A DNA stretch of 6,753 bases from Planctomycetaceae bacterium (GTDB lineage Bacteria; Planctomycetota; Planctomycetia; Pirellulales; Thermoguttaceae), in assembly GCA_031259095.1 (NCBI GenBank), contig JAIRLW010000442.1, positions 1 through 6,753 on the forward strand, written 5' to 3'. The position numbers and the translations under genes were made by a program. Below are positions 5,334 through 6,753 of the stretch, in pieces. The notes under the pieces are model-generated. The model was not told where the DNA came from, ran no database searches, and saw only the letters and a program-made list of their open reading frames with translations. How positions within the stretch are numbered: the stretch's first letter is position 1; each line of letters opens with the position of its first letter.

Positions 5334-6753
5334 TTATTCCTGTGCCGAAGGTTTGAATAACGGACCGGATTCGGAATCTCCAATGCCACCTTTCAACAGT
5401 TCCGGCGATATATTATTCGCCGCCGTTTCACTGCCTTCACCTTCAGGTTGTTGTTCAGCGGCAGCCGCTGCCGCTTCCTGTTCCTCCGTCCATTCAGCAC
5501 GCTTACGGGATAAACCAATTTTCCGCTCTTCAGGATCAACCCGCAGTATCTTGACTTCAATTTCTTCACCAACTTTCACAATGTCTTCAGGATTTTCAAC
5601 CTTGTGATTCGCTAATTCTGAAATATGGAGCAAACCCTCCAAATCGTCTTCCAAACTGATAAATACCCCGAAATTGGTTATTTTCGTTACACAACCTTTC
5701 ACCAATTGATTTGGTTGATATTTGTCCGGGATTCGTTTTTCCCACGGATCTTCGGTAAGTTGTTTTAATCCCAACGCAATCCTACGACTCTTTTTGTCCA
5801 CCGAAAGGATACGGCATGTTATTTGTTGTCCTTTCGTTATAATCTCATTCGGATGCGAGATTTTACGTACCCAAGACATGTCGCTCACGTGCAGCAAACC
5901 GTCAATTCCTTCTTCAATTTCAATAAACGCTCCGTAATTGGTCAAATTCCGAACCGTTCCCACCACTTCCTTGCCAATCGGATATTTTTCATCGACCTGT
6001 TCCCAAGGATTATCTTGTGTTTGTTTAATCCCAAGCGAAATTTCCTGACGATCTTTGTTAATCAAAAGAACCGCCACTTCCACTTCGTCCCCAACCGAAA
6101 GCATCTCATTGGGATGATTGATCCGTTTCGTCCATGACATTTCACTGATATGCACCAACCCTTCAATACCTTCCTCAAGTTTAATGAACGCACCGTAACT
6201 CATTACGTTCACAACAGTTCCTTTAACTCTTGCGCCCACAGGATATTTTTCTTCGATATTCGCCCAAGGACTCACTGTTTTTTGTTTCAGACCAAGCGAA
6301 ATTTTTTCTTTTTCACGATCAATACTCAGAATGACCACTTCTAATTCCTGATCGATTTTGACCATTTCGTTTGGATTATTGATTCGTCCCCAACTCATAT
6401 CGGTTATGTGGAGCAACCCGTCAATTCCGCCAAGATCAATGAACGCGCCAAAATCGGCGATATTTTTGATAGTACCTGTACGAATTTCTCCTTCGTTGAG
6501 TTGGTATAAGAGTGCGGTTTTTTTCTCTGCCCGTTCACTCTCAATCATTGCCCGGCGACTGACCACAATATTACGTCGTGCTTCATCAATTTTGAGAACT
6601 TTGCATAAAATATTTTTATTGATATATTCGCCAATATCATTGGGACGCCGGACATCGACCTGACTTGCCGGCAAAAAGACGGGAACGCCAATATCGACCA
6701 AAAGACCGCCTTTGATTTTGCGGAGAACTAAACCGTTAACGACATCGCCTTCC
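5334..6753 (-). CDS. rpsA: 30S ribosomal protein S1 (5' end outside the window)
   Basis: S1 helps the small ribosomal subunit bind and unfold mRNA at initiation. The frame is open to the right edge; 472 residues and the stop are visible, and the true start lies beyond 6753. Five OB-fold S1 repeats are seen (numbering from the first visible residue). Most of domain 2 is at about 1-66, with the S1-specific FLPASQVDVRRP and NIVVSRR segments. Four mRNA-binding repeats follow at about 86-157, 172-243, 257-330 and 346-417, each with a (Y/F)GAFI or FGVFI strand, GLLHI-type motif and SLGLKQ- or GLSRK-type end. A roughly 55-residue tail rich in Ala, Glu and Gly follows (420-472). By comparison with six-repeat S1, domain 1 should lie outside the window. 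Repeat architecture, including the VSRR linker, separates it from single-domain S1 proteins and from PNPase. It is followed by tRNA-Ala on the same strand. Confidence 0.96.
   Translation of the reverse strand, partial: EGDVVNGLVLRKIKGGLLVDIGVPVFLPASQVDVRRPNDIGEYINKNILCKVLKIDEARRNIVVSRRAMIESERAEKKTALLYQLNEGEIRTGTIKNIADFGAFIDLGGIDGLLHITDMSWGRINNPNEMVKIDQELEVVILSIDREKEKISLGLKQKTVSPWANIEEKYPVGARVKGTVVNVMSYGAFIKLEEGIEGLVHISEMSWTKRINHPNEMLSVGDEVEVAVLLINKDRQEISLGIKQTQDNPWEQVDEKYPIGKEVVGTVRNLTNYGAFIEIEEGIDGLLHVSDMSWVRKISHPNEIITKGQQITCRILSVDKKSRRIALGLKQLTEDPWEKRIPDKYQPNQLVKGCVTKITNFGVFISLEDDLEGLLHISELANHKVENPEDIVKVGEEIEVKILRVDPEERKIGLSRKRAEWTEEQEAAAAAAEQQPEGEGSETAANNISPELLKGGIGDSESGPLFKPSAQE

Noticed and set aside
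6699..6701. TTG as the start codon of rpsA
   Set aside because: The frame continues upstream to the window edge with clear S1 domain 2 sequence (visible residues EGDVVNGLVLRKIKGG), so this TTG is an internal Leu.
1..6753. Search for a defence system, CRISPR array, phage genes, toxin-antitoxin pair or secondary-metabolite genes
   Set aside because: None is visible. All substantial open frames belong to three conserved families, and the repeats lack CRISPR-like regular spacing.

Overview
The window is bacterial chromosome of moderate-to-low GC. It holds three protein genes and one tRNA gene, all recognisable as conserved housekeeping or metabolic functions, set among AT-rich intergenic stretches full of repeats. 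The organism cannot be named from this sequence. Several things together suggest a Planctomycetes-like or related PVC-type bacterium, at low to moderate confidence: a type III glutamine synthetase, a ribosomal protein S1 with a long Ala/Glu-rich tail, starts without an obvious Shine-Dalgarno sequence, a tRNA gene without encoded CCA, and intergenic repeats of the TTCGTG and TCTGCG type.

Layout. Positions 1-443 are non-coding: a foldback element with 19-bp perfect inverted ends at 1-172, then a short repeat cluster near 285-327. Positions 444-2609 on the minus strand encode a complete type III glutamine synthetase (GlnN, 721 aa). Positions 2610-3253 are a 644-bp divergent intergenic region. 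It carries a good match to a sigma-54 (-24/-12) promoter pointing at glnN, a perfect 14-bp palindrome further upstream, and several repeat blocks. Positions 3254-5089 on the plus strand encode a complete CPA2-family cation:proton antiporter (611 aa) with a C-terminal NAD-binding RCK/TrkA-N domain and an unusual charged insertion after its second membrane helix. Positions 5131-5170 are a strong Rho-independent terminator on the minus strand. It closes a unit made of tRNA-Ala(CGC) at 5210-5282 and rpsA (ribosomal protein S1) at 5334-6753, which runs off the right edge.

How the parts relate. glnN and the antiporter gene are divergent. The antiporter gene and the rpsA/tRNA-Ala unit converge on a 120-bp spacer. 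The sigma-54 site in front of glnN fits nitrogen-controlled expression of ammonium assimilation. The rpsA and tRNA-Ala genes appear to share one transcript end, so the tRNA is probably cut from the 3' part of the rpsA message. No defence system, phage, complete transposon or CRISPR array is visible. The observations most worth checking are the sigma-54 promoter, the possible MITE at the left edge, the antiporter insertion and the rpsA-tRNA co-transcription.
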